64,000 bases of DNA from Nocardia brevicatena NBRC 12119 (GTDB lineage: Bacteria > Actinomycetota > Actinomycetes > Mycobacteriales > Mycobacteriaceae): positions 1 through 64,000 of the forward strand of contig NZ_BAFU01000019.1 in the NCBI RefSeq assembly GCF_000308495.1, read 5' to 3'. Below are positions 26,301 to 36,000 of the stretch, one piece after another. Position numbers and translations under genes: made by a program. Positions within the stretch are counted from its first letter, which is position 1, and the number at the start of each line of letters is the position of its first letter. The notes below the pieces were generated by a model. The model was not told the origin of the DNA. It worked only from the letters and a program-made list of their open reading frames with translations, and made no database searches.

Positions 26301-29300
26301 GAGCTGTGGTGCGCGTTGGCCAACGGCGGCACGGTGGTCGTGGTCGACTATCTGACCTCCCGGTCGCCGGAGCAGTTCCGGGAGCTGCTGGTCCGGGAGC
26401 GGGTGACGGTGCTCAACCAGACTCCGTCGGCGTTCTACCAGCTCGCCGAGGCCGACCGGGTCGCGCACGCGAACGCCGGTCCCGGGGAGCCGGAGCGGTT
26501 CTCACTGCGGTATGTGGTGTTCGGTGGCGAAGCGCTGGACCTGCGCCGGTTGCGGGACTGGTACAGCAGGCACGGGGGTCCGGGCGGCACCGATTCGGAC
26601 GCGCCGTGGCTGGTGAACATGTACGGCATCACCGAGACCACGGTGCACGTGTCGTTCCTGTCGCTGGACGAGCAGACGGTGGACAACTCGGCCAGTGTCA
26701 TCGGCCGGGCCCTGCCCGGACTGGACGCCTACGTCCTGGACGACCGGCTGCATCCGGCGCCGGTCGGCGTGGCCGGGGAGATCTACATCGCGGGCGCCCA
26801 ACTCACCCGCGGCTATCTGGGCCGTCCCGGTCTGGCGGCGTCCCGGTTCGTGGCGAACCCGTTCGGCCCGCCCGGGTCGCGGATGTATCGGTCCGGTGAT
26901 ATCGGCCGCTGGGCGGGTTTCGCGGGTCGCGCCAATCTGGAATACGCGGGCCGTGGCGACCAGCAGGTCCAGCTGCGCGGTTTCCGGATCGAACTCGGCG
27001 AGATCGAGGCGGCGCTGCTGCGCTGCCCGGGAGTGGGCCAGGCGGTGGCGCTGGTGCGCACCGACGGGCCCGCGGGCGACCGGCTCATCGGTTATGTGGT
27101 CTCGGCCGCCGAGCAGGCGGTACACGTCGAGCCCGCGGCGGTGCGCGCGCAGGTCGCCGAATTCCTCACCGACTACATGGTTCCCGACGCGATCGTGGCG
27201 CTCGACGCGTTGCCGCTGACCCCGAACGGGAAACTCGACCGCAGGGCACTGCCCGAACCCCGGGTCACCGGCGGCGCCCTGTACCGGGCGCCCACCAACC
27301 CGGTGGAGAAGGCGGTCGCGGGGGTGTTCGCGGATCTGCTCGGCACCGACCAGGTCGGCCTGGACGACGACTTCTTCGCCCTCGGCGGCAATTCGCTGCT
27401 GGCCACCCGGGCGGTGGCCCGGATCAACGAGGCCCTGGCGGCGGATGTCGCGGTTCGGGAGCTGTTCGAGGCGCCGACCGTCGCCGATCTGGCCGCCCGG
27501 GTGACCCCGGGTGTCGGCACGGTGGTGGACCGGCCCGCCCTGACCCGGGTGGAGCGTCCCGAGCGGGTTCCGCTGTCGTTGGCCCAGCAGCGGATGTGGC
27601 TGCTCAACCAGTTCGACACGAGCTCCCCGGCATACAACATCCCACTGGCCATCCGGCTCGACGGCGACCTGGACGTATCCGCGCTGCGCCACGCCGTCTT
27701 CGATGTGCTGGAACGGCACGAATCGCTGCGCACCCGGTACCCGGCGGGGCCGGACGGCACTCCATACCAGCAGGTCCTGCCGGTCACCGAGGTGCACAGC
27801 GGCGGGTTGGAAACCGACACCACCACCGACCCGTTCGGTCGGGTCACCGAACTGCTCACCACCGGGTTCGATGTCACCGCCCAGGTGCCGGTGCGCTCCC
27901 TGCTGTTGAACACCGGACCGGACGAGTATCTGCTGGCGCTGGTCGTGCACCATATCGCCGCGGACGGCGCGTCCATGGCACCGCTGGCCCGCGATCTGAT
28001 GACCGCCTATCTGGCGCGGCTGAGCGGTAATTCGCCGCGCTGGTCGCCGCTGCAGGTGCAGTACGCGGACTACGCGATCTGGCAGCGCGAGGTCATCGGC
28101 ACCGACGACGAGGACGACTCGATCGCCGCGCGGCAGTTGGCGTACTGGCGCACCCAGCTCGCCGGCCTGTCCGGGGAGCTGGAACTGCCGGCGGACCGGC
28201 CGCGCCCCGCCGTGCCGTCCATGCGCGGCGCCGCCACCGGATTCGTGGTGGCGGCCGAGACCCACCGGGCGCTGGACCGGCTCGCGCGCGAACACGGCGC
28301 CACGCTGTTCATGGTGATGCACGCCGCCGTCGCGGTGCTGCTGGCCCGGTTGACCGGCGAATCCGATATCGCGGTGGGCACGCCCATCGCGGGTCGCGGG
28401 GAACGGGCCCTGGACGATCTGGTCGGCATGTTCGTCAACACCCTGGCGCTGCGGACCCGGGTGGAATCCACGCTGACCTTCGCCGAACTGCTCGACCGCG
28501 CGAAGGAAACGGATCTGTCGGCCTTCGCCAATGCCGATATCCCGTTCGAACGGGTGGCCGAGGTGGTGGCACCGGGCCGGGCGACCGCGCACAACCCGCT
28601 GTTCGGCGTGGTGCTGTCGTTCCAGAACAACGAACAGGCCACCTTGGAACTGCCGGGTCTGCGGGTGACCATGCTGGACGAGGGCGCGATCGCCGCCAAG
28701 TTCGATCTGCAGGTCAATGTGGATCCGCGGCGCGACGCCCACGGTGTCCCCGCCGAACTGATCACCGTACTCGGCTATGCCACCGATTTGTTCGACGAGG
28801 CCACGGTGCAGGCGTTCGGGCGCCGGCTGGAACGTATCCTTGCCGCGGTCGCGGGGCATCCGCAGGTGCGGGTCGGGGATATCGATATCCTCGACGCCGC
28901 CGAGCGGGAGCGGATGAGCGTCGGTGTCGAACAGGTGGTGCCGGCGGCCACCGCGGGGACCGCGCTGGCGCAGGCCTTGGGCGCGGCCGTCGAGGAGGAC
29001 CCGGAAGGCCCCGCCGTGGTGTGGGGCGAGGAGGCGGTCACCTATCAGGATCTGGATGCCCGCTCGTCGCAGTTGGCGCGGGTGCTCATCGGCCGCGGAT
29101 GTGGCCCCGGCACCGGTGTCGTGGTCGGGCTCGAGCGCGGGGTTGCCACCGTGATCGCCACCTGGGCGGTGCTCAAGGCCGGCGCGGCCGTCGTACCGGT
29201 GGACGCCCTGGACACCGCGGTGGGAACCGGTCTGACGGTCAAGGCCGGACTCGCCGTGGGCGGGGCGCCGGCCGTGCCCGAGGTGGATTGGCTGGTGCTC

Positions 29301-29777
29301 GACGAGATGCCGGTCTCGTCGGAGGTCGCCGCGGAATCACCGCGGCCGGTCACCTACGCCCACCGGATCCGGGCCCTGCGCGGTGGCGATATCGCGTTCG
29401 TGGGCGGCGACGGCCAGGTGGTCGGCTACGACGAGTTGGCGGCGGTGGTTTCCCGACTGCGCACGGTCACCGGGCTGACCTATGAGTCCCGGACGTTCCG
29501 GTACGGACGGGCGGACAGCTTCGCGGCCCTGGTCGAGGTGGTGGCGGCCGGTTCGGCGGGTGCGTCGGTGGTCCTGGTGCCGGAGCCGGACGAGCTCACC
29601 GAGTCGCTGGCCGACGAATGGGTCACCCATCTGTGGTCCGACCGGGCCGGGCTCGGCGTGATCGACCCGGCTCCGCTCGAGGACCTGCAGGCACTCGTGC
29701 TGGATTCCGACGGTCGTCCCGGCGGCGGGTGGTCACGGATCCCCACCGTGTGCAGTCTGCCCGAACTGCTGGGCTGA
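20307..29777 (+). CDS. Non-ribosomal peptide synthetase NRPS1: A-T-E-C-halfC-A(Thr)-T-C-A*
   Basis: A 3156-residue initiating NRPS. A1 (about 20-540; YTSGSTGKPKG at 182, GKLDR at 515), T1 (GGDSI, Ser571), E (about 625-1098; HHYVIDGVSW, EGHGREE, TVGWFTSAYP), C1 of D-L type (about 1112-1542; GLFFH, HHLLFDGW). Then comes only the C-terminal half of a second C domain (about 1550-1788, no HHxxxDG). A2 follows (about 1795-2315), with pocket residues D-F-W-N-V-G-M-V-H(-K) by eye, close to the known threonine code DFWNIGMVHK. T2 (GGNSL, Ser2363), C2 L-L type (about 2412-2865; HHIAADG) and a truncated A domain (about 2878-3156) with no P-loop or later cores. Start ATG 20307, though GTG 20259 is possible. 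With no C domain ahead of A1, no N-acylation is expected. No MbtH-like gene is in the window. Confidence 0.9.
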   Translation: METARRSARGSRRRRSGSPLFGQLLTAAVESAAAEVAIRYNPTGEPADQRELTYQQLDEASSQLARELIERGVGPGEVVAIGIARSLESVLAVWAIAKTGAAYVPVDPGYPLERIDHMVTDSGAVLGLTTVAHRSSLGSATTWLELDDPIHAERIARHPRHPISYTDRVRPLYERHPAYVIYTSGSTGKPKGVVVGHSGLATVVAAANEHYGVTSDSRVLHVCSPNFDVSILELLLAFTSGATLVIAPPTVFGGYEVAELLAAEQVTHMLITPGALESVDPSGLDDLETVVVLGDKFGPELLGRWAGEHAFINSYGPTEATIIATSTGPLEPGEQITIGSALSGFGVFVLDARLRPVPTGVVGELYLSGPALALGYLNRPGLTAERFVASPFGADTGNPGARLYRTGDLVRRVDTAAGEAFEYLGRSDFQVKVRGFRIELGEIDNALTAHPDIDYAVTMGTELSSGATALVSYILPHPGRSVDTDALPAFLGNSLPAHMIPAAIMVLDEIPLTPVGKLDRAALPAPVFASTTSSRAPSGPVETRLAELFAEVLRVEQVGVDDSFFAIGGDSILSIQLVSRARNAGILFTPQDVFERRTVAALAEAAVVGDATPVEVLAELPGGGIGDVPPTPILAQYLADGVYGRFSQNMVLALPDGIGRAALVETLDAVLSHHDMLRARLVRDGNGYRFEVGVPGSVAADTLIAEVEAPLGTTDEELTALAGTAMNSAVARLDPLAGRMVAGTWLRRTDAADALLLAVHHYVIDGVSWRILIGDLVLAWAQLSHGQRPALPAVGTSFRRWAHGIRDAAADPARRDEIDYWRRVLSSPDPALGARALDPRVDTYATVRRFGIEIPADITEVLLTRVPALYRSGVNDGLLASLALAVRTWRARRGIDAPVTRVRLEGHGREESAVPGADITRTVGWFTSAYPVALDLTGIDTEAALYDAAAIAELLRSVKEQLLALPGRGIGFGLLRYLDADTAAELLGPSAQIGFNYLGRISAGELPEGIDGSAWLPTGALGEFDIAPDPAMPAGMAIDINAIVADGPDGARMAVSFQYAAGVLDEPAVRELADDWMAALTAVARHVDDPAAGGLTPSDVPLVRVGRHELDTWRTGYPGSTDVLPLPPLGAGLFFHTQLTQGAPDDYVMLLALELAGTVDLDRLHRAAQALVERHIALRTAFVTTADGIPVQLVLDGAEIPWRVVTDIPDVEVPTRLTQERLTRFDPAVAPLLRITVYRTVSGRIHFALAAHHLLFDGWSLPLLMKDLLILYATGGDASPLPPAPSYRDYLVWLSRRNVDASLARWGEVLAGARPTELAAVLDRPEQAVRPEDGIGELEFTLTDTETAALTAFAAESEVTVNTVVQAIWALLLASLTGRDDIVFGAVVSGRPPQLTRVDEMVGLFTNTIPVRVRLDPNQTVGELLERIQAEQAGLLEHHYLGLADIQSAAGGAGLFDTLVAYESYPIDADGLQQAGGSIDGLEVVDVSSMTYTHYPVTVVVEPGIRLRCRVWYRRDTVTEPAARALTELLRTVIDRFIAVPPQMGAAAPVDWWRVPGVLVEQGELPADRPRPALPSRRRAQVHRDIPAEVHAALAEIARQRETTLFSVVHAALALLLARLSGSRDIAVGAFAPDNAAAGPAVLRTPVEPGATFDTLLAAARRTTAEAFGGADRSSTHLATMLDTVRAAAGHSSFRVVLTAGDVTSSTVEHLTAELDLRVHLADRTDGQGGPALSFVYAEDLFDASTVRDHADRLTRILHAVAADVTAVVGDIDLLAPGERELVLREWNSAGVDVPEVTLVDLIRTQARRQPDTAAIRFGDTSLTFTELMGRANRVARALIAQGAGPETLVAVAVPRTEELPVALLGVLISGAGYLPIDTSYPAQRLRFVLADAAPAAVLTTAGERDAVPVGELPVVLLEDTETFSDAPVSDSDRLARLRPDNLAYVIYTSGSTGLPKGVGVAHRNVVELFANTQLLFEFDETDVWTLFHSFAFDFSVWELWCALANGGTVVVVDYLTSRSPEQFRELLVRERVTVLNQTPSAFYQLAEADRVAHANAGPGEPERFSLRYVVFGGEALDLRRLRDWYSRHGGPGGTDSDAPWLVNMYGITETTVHVSFLSLDEQTVDNSASVIGRALPGLDAYVLDDRLHPAPVGVAGEIYIAGAQLTRGYLGRPGLAASRFVANPFGPPGSRMYRSGDIGRWAGFAGRANLEYAGRGDQQVQLRGFRIELGEIEAALLRCPGVGQAVALVRTDGPAGDRLIGYVVSAAEQAVHVEPAAVRAQVAEFLTDYMVPDAIVALDALPLTPNGKLDRRALPEPRVTGGALYRAPTNPVEKAVAGVFADLLGTDQVGLDDDFFALGGNSLLATRAVARINEALAADVAVRELFEAPTVADLAARVTPGVGTVVDRPALTRVERPERVPLSLAQQRMWLLNQFDTSSPAYNIPLAIRLDGDLDVSALRHAVFDVLERHESLRTRYPAGPDGTPYQQVLPVTEVHSGGLETDTTTDPFGRVTELLTTGFDVTAQVPVRSLLLNTGPDEYLLALVVHHIAADGASMAPLARDLMTAYLARLSGNSPRWSPLQVQYADYAIWQREVIGTDDEDDSIAARQLAYWRTQLAGLSGELELPADRPRPAVPSMRGAATGFVVAAETHRALDRLAREHGATLFMVMHAAVAVLLARLTGESDIAVGTPIAGRGERALDDLVGMFVNTLALRTRVESTLTFAELLDRAKETDLSAFANADIPFERVAEVVAPGRATAHNPLFGVVLSFQNNEQATLELPGLRVTMLDEGAIAAKFDLQVNVDPRRDAHGVPAELITVLGYATDLFDEATVQAFGRRLERILAAVAGHPQVRVGDIDILDAAERERMSVGVEQVVPAATAGTALAQALGAAVEEDPEGPAVVWGEEAVTYQDLDARSSQLARVLIGRGCGPGTGVVVGLERGVATVIATWAVLKAGAAVVPVDALDTAVGTGLTVKAGLAVGGAPAVPEVDWLVLDEMPVSSEVAAESPRPVTYAHRIRALRGGDIAFVGGDGQVVGYDELAAVVSRLRTVTGLTYESRTFRYGRADSFAALVEVVAAGSAGASVVLVPEPDELTESLADEWVTHLWSDRAGLGVIDPAPLEDLQALVLDSDGRPGGGWSRIPTVCSLPELLG

Positions 29778-30073
29778 GCTGTCGCGGCCGGTCCGCGCCC
29801 GAGCTCGATCGGACGCGCACCGGCCGCTGTCCGGTGTTGTCCGGGTCACCCGGAGGGAGCCCCCAGAACTGGGAGTCGCCTCAGCGGCGTGGCGTCGGAT
29901 GGTGCCGGGCGATAATCAATGTTCCGGAGCCGACGGGGTACCGCGAGCCGATGGCCGGTACCGGTAGGTAACAACCGGCGTGCACCGAACCGATGCTAGG
30001 AACGGAAACAGGCGCGACGACAGCGCCGTGGCACGCCGTCGACGATATGAGACTGGTAGGACGAGGCAGGTAG
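29778..30073 (+). promoter_or_regulatory. Intergenic leader of NRPS2
   Basis: A 296-nt gap between NRPS1 and NRPS2, large enough for a separate promoter; none was fixed. Its last 14 nt plus the first codons of NRPS2 (GAGGCAGGTAG then ATGGATTCG) recur almost unchanged ahead of NRPS3 at 42818-42838. Confidence 0.4.
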
Positions 30074-33000
30074 ATGGATTCGCGGGTCGGGCAGTGGTGC
30101 GATCAGAACCAGGAGAGCGGCACGGGAGCGGTGCGCTCACCCCGAACCCGCCCCACCCGTCCCGCTCGGGTACGTCGTGCGCGGGTGACGACATTGCCGC
30201 AGTTGATGGCGGCGGCAGTGGAGGCCAACCCGGAGGGTGTGGCGGTGGTGTTCGCCGATGCGACGGGGGCCGGGGGCGGGGTGTCGTATGCGGAGTTGGA
30301 TGCGCGGTCCAACCGTTTGGCGCGGGTGTTGATCGAGCGGGGGGTGGGCCCGGAGGATCTGGTGGCGGTGGGGGTGCCGCGGTCGGTGTCGTCGGTGGTG
30401 GCGGTGTGGGCAGTGGCCAAGACGGGCGCGGGGTTCGTGCCGGTGGATCCGAATTATCCGGCCGAGCGGGTCGAGCACATGGTGGTCGATTCAGGGGCGG
30501 TGTTGGGATTGACGGTGGCCGAGGTGGGTGCGGGGCTGCCCGATCGGGTGGAATGGCTCACCATCGATGTCCCCGAGACCGAGCGGCTGGTGGAGGACCA
30601 ACCGGCCGATCCGGTGGCCTTCACCGATCGGGTGCGGCCGTTGCGGGCCGAGCATCCGGCCTATGTCATCTACACGTCCGGGTCGACCGGTAGGCCCAAG
30701 GGGGTGGTGGTCACCCAGGCGGGACTGGCCGGGTTCTGCGAGGAGCAGAAGGAGCGGTATCGGCTGACCGCGCAGACACGGGCGTTGCATTTCGCCTCGC
30801 CGTCGTTCGATGCCTCGGTGCTGGAGTTGCTGCTGGCGATCGGCGGGGCGGGGACCGTGGTGGTGGCCTCGCCGATGGTGTACGGCGGGGACGAGTTGGC
30901 GGGCCTGCTGCGGCGCGAACAGGTCACTCACGCGTTCATCACCCCGGCCGCGTTGGCGTCGATCGATCCGACCGGGTTGGACGATCTGCGGGTGGTGGTG
31001 GCCGGCGGTGAGGCGTGTCCGCCGGAGTTGGTGCGCCGCTGGGTAGTTCCTCTCGCCGGCGGTGGTAGCCGGGAGTTCTACAACGGGTACGGGCCCACCG
31101 AGACCACCATCATGACCAATATCAGCGACCCGCTGGTGCCAGGTGAGACGGTGACCATCGGCGCACCCATCCGCGGGATCACCGCCTATGTGCTCGACGA
31201 GCGATTGGTGCCGGTGCCCAGCAAGGTTGTCGGGGAGTTGTATCTGACCGGGGCGCAACTGGCCCGCGGCTACCACGACCGGCCGGGGCTGACCGCGCAA
31301 CGGTTCGTGGCCAACCCCTTCACCGACGACGGATCGCGCCTGTACCGCACCGGGGATTTGGTGCGCTGGACCGACAGCGGCGCCCTGGAATATTTGGGCC
31401 GCAACGACTTCCAGGTCAAGATCCGCGGTTTCCGCATCGAACTCGGCGAAATCGACGCCGTACTGGCCGCCCACGACACCGTCGACTTCGCCGTCACCAT
31501 CGGCCACACCCTCGACACCGGCGCCACCATCCTCGCCGCCTACGTCCATCCCGCCCCCGGTCACTCGGTCGACACCGCGGAATTGATCGAACACACCGAA
31601 CGGCATCTGCCCCGCCACATGGTGCCCACCACCGTGACCGTGCTCGATACCATCCCGCTCACCCCCGTCGGCAAACTCGACCGGTCGGCATTGCCCGCCC
31701 CACAGTTGCAGACCAAGGACTACCGAGCACCGGAGGGTCGCCTGCAGGAGGCGATCGCCGAGGTCTTCACCGAGTTGCTCACCCCCACCGGCCCGGTCGG
31801 TGCCGACGACGACTTCTTCGAACTCGGCGGCAACTCGCTGATCGCCACCCGCGTCGCCGCCCGACTCGGCGAAGCGGTCGCCACTCGGGTCCCGGCCCGG
31901 CTCGTCTTCGAATCTCCCACCGTCGCCGGCCTCGCCGTCCGGCTGGAACAGCTCACGGGAACGGGTGGGCGACGCGCCCTGGTGCCGATGGAACGCCCCG
32001 AACGTATTCCGCTGTCGCTCGCCCAGCAGCGTATGTGGTTCCTCAACCAGTTCGACCCCGGTTCGGCGGTGAACAATATCCCGTTCGCGATCCGGCTGTC
32101 CGGCGAACTGGATGTGGCGGCGCTGCGGGCCGCGGTGGGGGATGTGATCACCCGCCACGAAACGCTGCGGACCGTGTACCCGTCGGTGGACGGTATCGGC
32201 TACCAGAAGGTCCTGACGTCCAACGAGGCGATCCCCGAACTGGCCACCGAGCCGCTCACCGAGAGCGCGCTACCCGAATGGCTGGCGACCCTGGCGCTGG
32301 CAGGTTTCGACGTCGCCGATCAGGTGCCGCTGCGGATCGGACTGGCCGAACTCGGCCCCGATGAGCACATCGTCGCCATGGTGGTGCACCATATCGCCGC
32401 CGACGGTGCCTCCATCACCCCATTCCTGCGGGACCTGCTGACCGCGTACCTGGCCCGGCGCGACGGACAGGCCCCGGCCTGGACCCCGCTACCGGTGCAG
32501 TACGCCGACTACACGCTGTGGCAGCGGGAACTGCTGGGCTCCGAGAGCGATCCGGAATCGGTTGCCGCGGCACAGATCGAATTCTGGCGCCGGCAGCTGA
32601 CGGGTGTGCCGGATCGGATCGACCTGCCCGCCGACCGGCCGCGCCCGGGAGTCTCGAGCGGCGGCGGCCTGATACACGGTTTCGATATCGACGAGCGGCT
32701 GCACCGGGGCATCACCGATCTGGCGCATCGGGCCGGGGTCTCGGAGTTCATGGTGGTGCACGCGGCCTTCGCGGTACTGCTGGCACGGTTGGCGGCCACC
32801 GATGACATCACCGTCGGCGTCCCGGTCGCCGGACGCGGCGAACGCGAACTGGACGATCTGGTCGGCATGTTCGTCAACACTCTCGTCCTGCGCACCCGCA
32901 TCGACTCCACCGAGCCGTTCCTCGACCTGCTGGGCCGGGTGAAGGAAACGGACCTGGCGGCGTTCGCCCACGCGGAGCTGCCGTTCGAACGGCTGGTGGA

Positions 33001-36000
33001 AGTGCTGGACCCGGTGCGTTCGCAGGCGCACCACCCGCTGTTCCAGGTGGCGCTGTTCTTCCAGAACCTGGACATGCCGCAGTTGGAACTGCCCGGCCTG
33101 TCGGCGTCCGCGCTCGAATTCGACGGTGCCATCGCCAAATTCGACCTCCAGCTGAATATCGTTCCGCGCAACTCCGACGACGGCTCGCCGGCGGGGCTGA
33201 TCGCGTCGTTCACCTACGCCACCGATCTGTTCGACGAGACCACGGTGGCCGAATTCGGGCAGCGGCTGGTCCGGGTGCTGGACACCGTCACCGCCTCCCC
33301 GACCGAGGTCATCGGAGATATCGACCTGCTCGCTCCCGCAGAGCGGGACCGGATCCTGCTGGATCGGAACGCCACCGACCATCCCGTGGCGCCGGAACTG
33401 CTGCTCGACGGTTACCGGCGGACCGCTGCCCGGATGCCGGACGCGCCGGCCGTGGTGTACGAGGGTACGGAGCTGACATACCGGGAGTTCGACGCGCGCG
33501 TCAACCGGTTGGCCCGGGTGCTGATCGCGCGCGGGGTGAGCGCCGAATCGCTGGTCGGTCTGGCGCTGCGGCGTTCCCCGGAGCTGGTCATCGGTATGTA
33601 CGCGATCATCGCGGCCGGTGGCGCGTACGTCCCGCTGGACCCGGACCATCCGACCGAACGCATCACCCATATCCTCGACACCGCCGACCCGGTGTGCGTG
33701 CTCACCACCGCCGCCGATGCGGCGTCCCTGCCGGAGAACACTCCCGTCCTGCCGATCGACACCCTCGACACGGACGGTATCCCCGCCGATCCCGTCCGCC
33801 CCGACGAACTGCTGCGCCCGCCGCGGTCGGAACATCCCGCCTACGTGATCTTCACGTCCGGTTCGACCGGTCGGCCCAAGGGCGTGGCGGTCTCGCACGC
33901 CGCGATCCACAATCAGATCGAATGGATGCTCGCCGAGTACCCGCTCGACGAACTCGATGTGTACCTGCAGAAGACCGCGACAACCTTCGACGTGTCGCTG
34001 TGGGGCTATTTCATGCCGTTGCGGGCCGGCGCGAAACTGGTGTTGGCCACCCCCGACGGACACCGCGACCCCGGCTATATCGCGGAGATGATCGCCGCCC
34101 ACCGGGTGACGGTCACCGATTTCGTCCCGTCCATGCTGACCGTCTTCGCCGCCCACACCGCGCCCGGCAGTATCGGAACCCTGCGCGATGTGTTCGTGAT
34201 CGGCGAAGCGCTGCCCCCGGAAACCGTCACCGCCGTGCGTGCGGTATCCGAGGCGAATATCCACAATCTCTACGGTCCCACCGAAGCCGCGGTATCGGTG
34301 ACCTACTGGCCGGCCGGGTCGCAGCGGCGGTCGGTGCCGATCGGCCTGCCGCAGTGGAACACCCGGGTGTATGTCCTGGATGCGCGGCTGCGCCCGGCCC
34401 CGGTCGGCGTGCCGGGCGAGCTGTATCTGGCCGGGGACCAGTTGGCCCGTGGCTATGTGAGCCGCCCGGACCTGACCGCCGACCGTTTCGTCGCCGACCC
34501 GTTCGGCACCGGCGAACGGATGTACCGCACCGGCGACCTGGTGGTGTGGCGGCCCGACGGTGACACCGGAACCGTCGTGCTCGACTACCTCGGCCGCACC
34601 GACTTCCAGGTGAAATTCCGCGGCCAGCGTATCGAGTTGGGCGAGATCGAGGCCGCCCTGCTGGCGCAGCCCGCGGTGAGCCAGGCGGTCGCGCTGGTCG
34701 CCGCCTCGTCGCTGGGCGACCAGCTGGTGGCCTACGCGGTTCCCGCCCCCGATCACACCATCGACCAGGCCGAACTGCTCGCCGCGATCGGAAAAACGCT
34801 TCCGCCGTATATGGTTCCGGCGGCCATCGTCGCGTTGGACGCGTTCCCGCTCAATCCCAGCGGAAAACTGGATCGCAAGGCACTGCCCGCCCCGACGTTC
34901 ACCGCTCGTGAGTTCCGGGCGCCCGGTACCCCGGTGGAGGAAATCGTCGCCGAGGTCTTCGCGGAGGTGCTCGGCGTATCCCGCGTCGGCGTCGACGACG
35001 ATTTCTTCGCCCTCGGCGGCAATTCGCTCGTCGCCACCCGGGCCGTGGCCCGGCTCGGCGCCGCGGTCGGCGCCCGGATTCCGGTGCGGACACTGTTCGA
35101 GACCCCCACCGTCGGCGCGCTGGCGACGGCCGTCGAATCGGAAACCCACGCCGACCGGCGGATCACGCTGGGCAGTATTCCGCGTCCGGAGCGGCTGCCG
35201 CTGTCGCTGGCGCAGCGGCGGATGTGGTTCCTGAACCAGTTCGACCAGGGCGACGACGCGGCCGCGGCCGCCGGGTCGGCCGCCTACAACCTGCCGTTCG
35301 CGCTGCGGCTTTCGGGTGAGCTGGATATCGCGGCGTTGGGTGCGGCGCTCGAGGATGTGCTCGCGCGGCACGAGGTGTTGCGCACCGTATACCCGGAGAC
35401 CACGGACGGCCCGGTGCAGGTCGTGCTGCCCGTCGGGCAGGCGCGGCTCGACACCGCGCCGCGGCGGGTGCGTAGCGACGAGGTACCCGGCGAGGTATAC
35501 GCGCTGGCGGCGATGTCGTTCGATGTGACCGAACAGGTGCCGGTGCGGGTGCGGGTGTTCGATATCACCGATGTGCCCGCCGGTTCCGATCCCGAATACG
35601 TGCTGGCGGTGGTGGTGCACCATATCGCCGGTGACGCCTCGTCGATGGGTCCACTGGTGCGGGACGTGATGGTGGCCTACGGGGCGCGGCTGGCGGGCGC
35701 GGAGCCCGGGTGGGAGCCGCTGCCGGTGCAGTACGCCGACTACGCGCTGTGGCAGCGCGCCGTGCTCGGCGACGAACGAGACCCGGATTCGGTCGCCGCA
35801 CGTCAGATCTCCTACTGGCGTGAGGCGCTGGCCGACCTGCCGGACGTGCTGGAACTGCCCACCGACCGGCCACGGCCCGCCGTCGCGTCCATGGCGGGCG
35901 GGCGGGTGCCGGTCGTGATCGACGCGCAGACCCACGCCGCGCTGCTGGAGGTGGCGCGCGCCCACAACGCCACCCTGTTCATGGTGGTGCACACGGCGTT

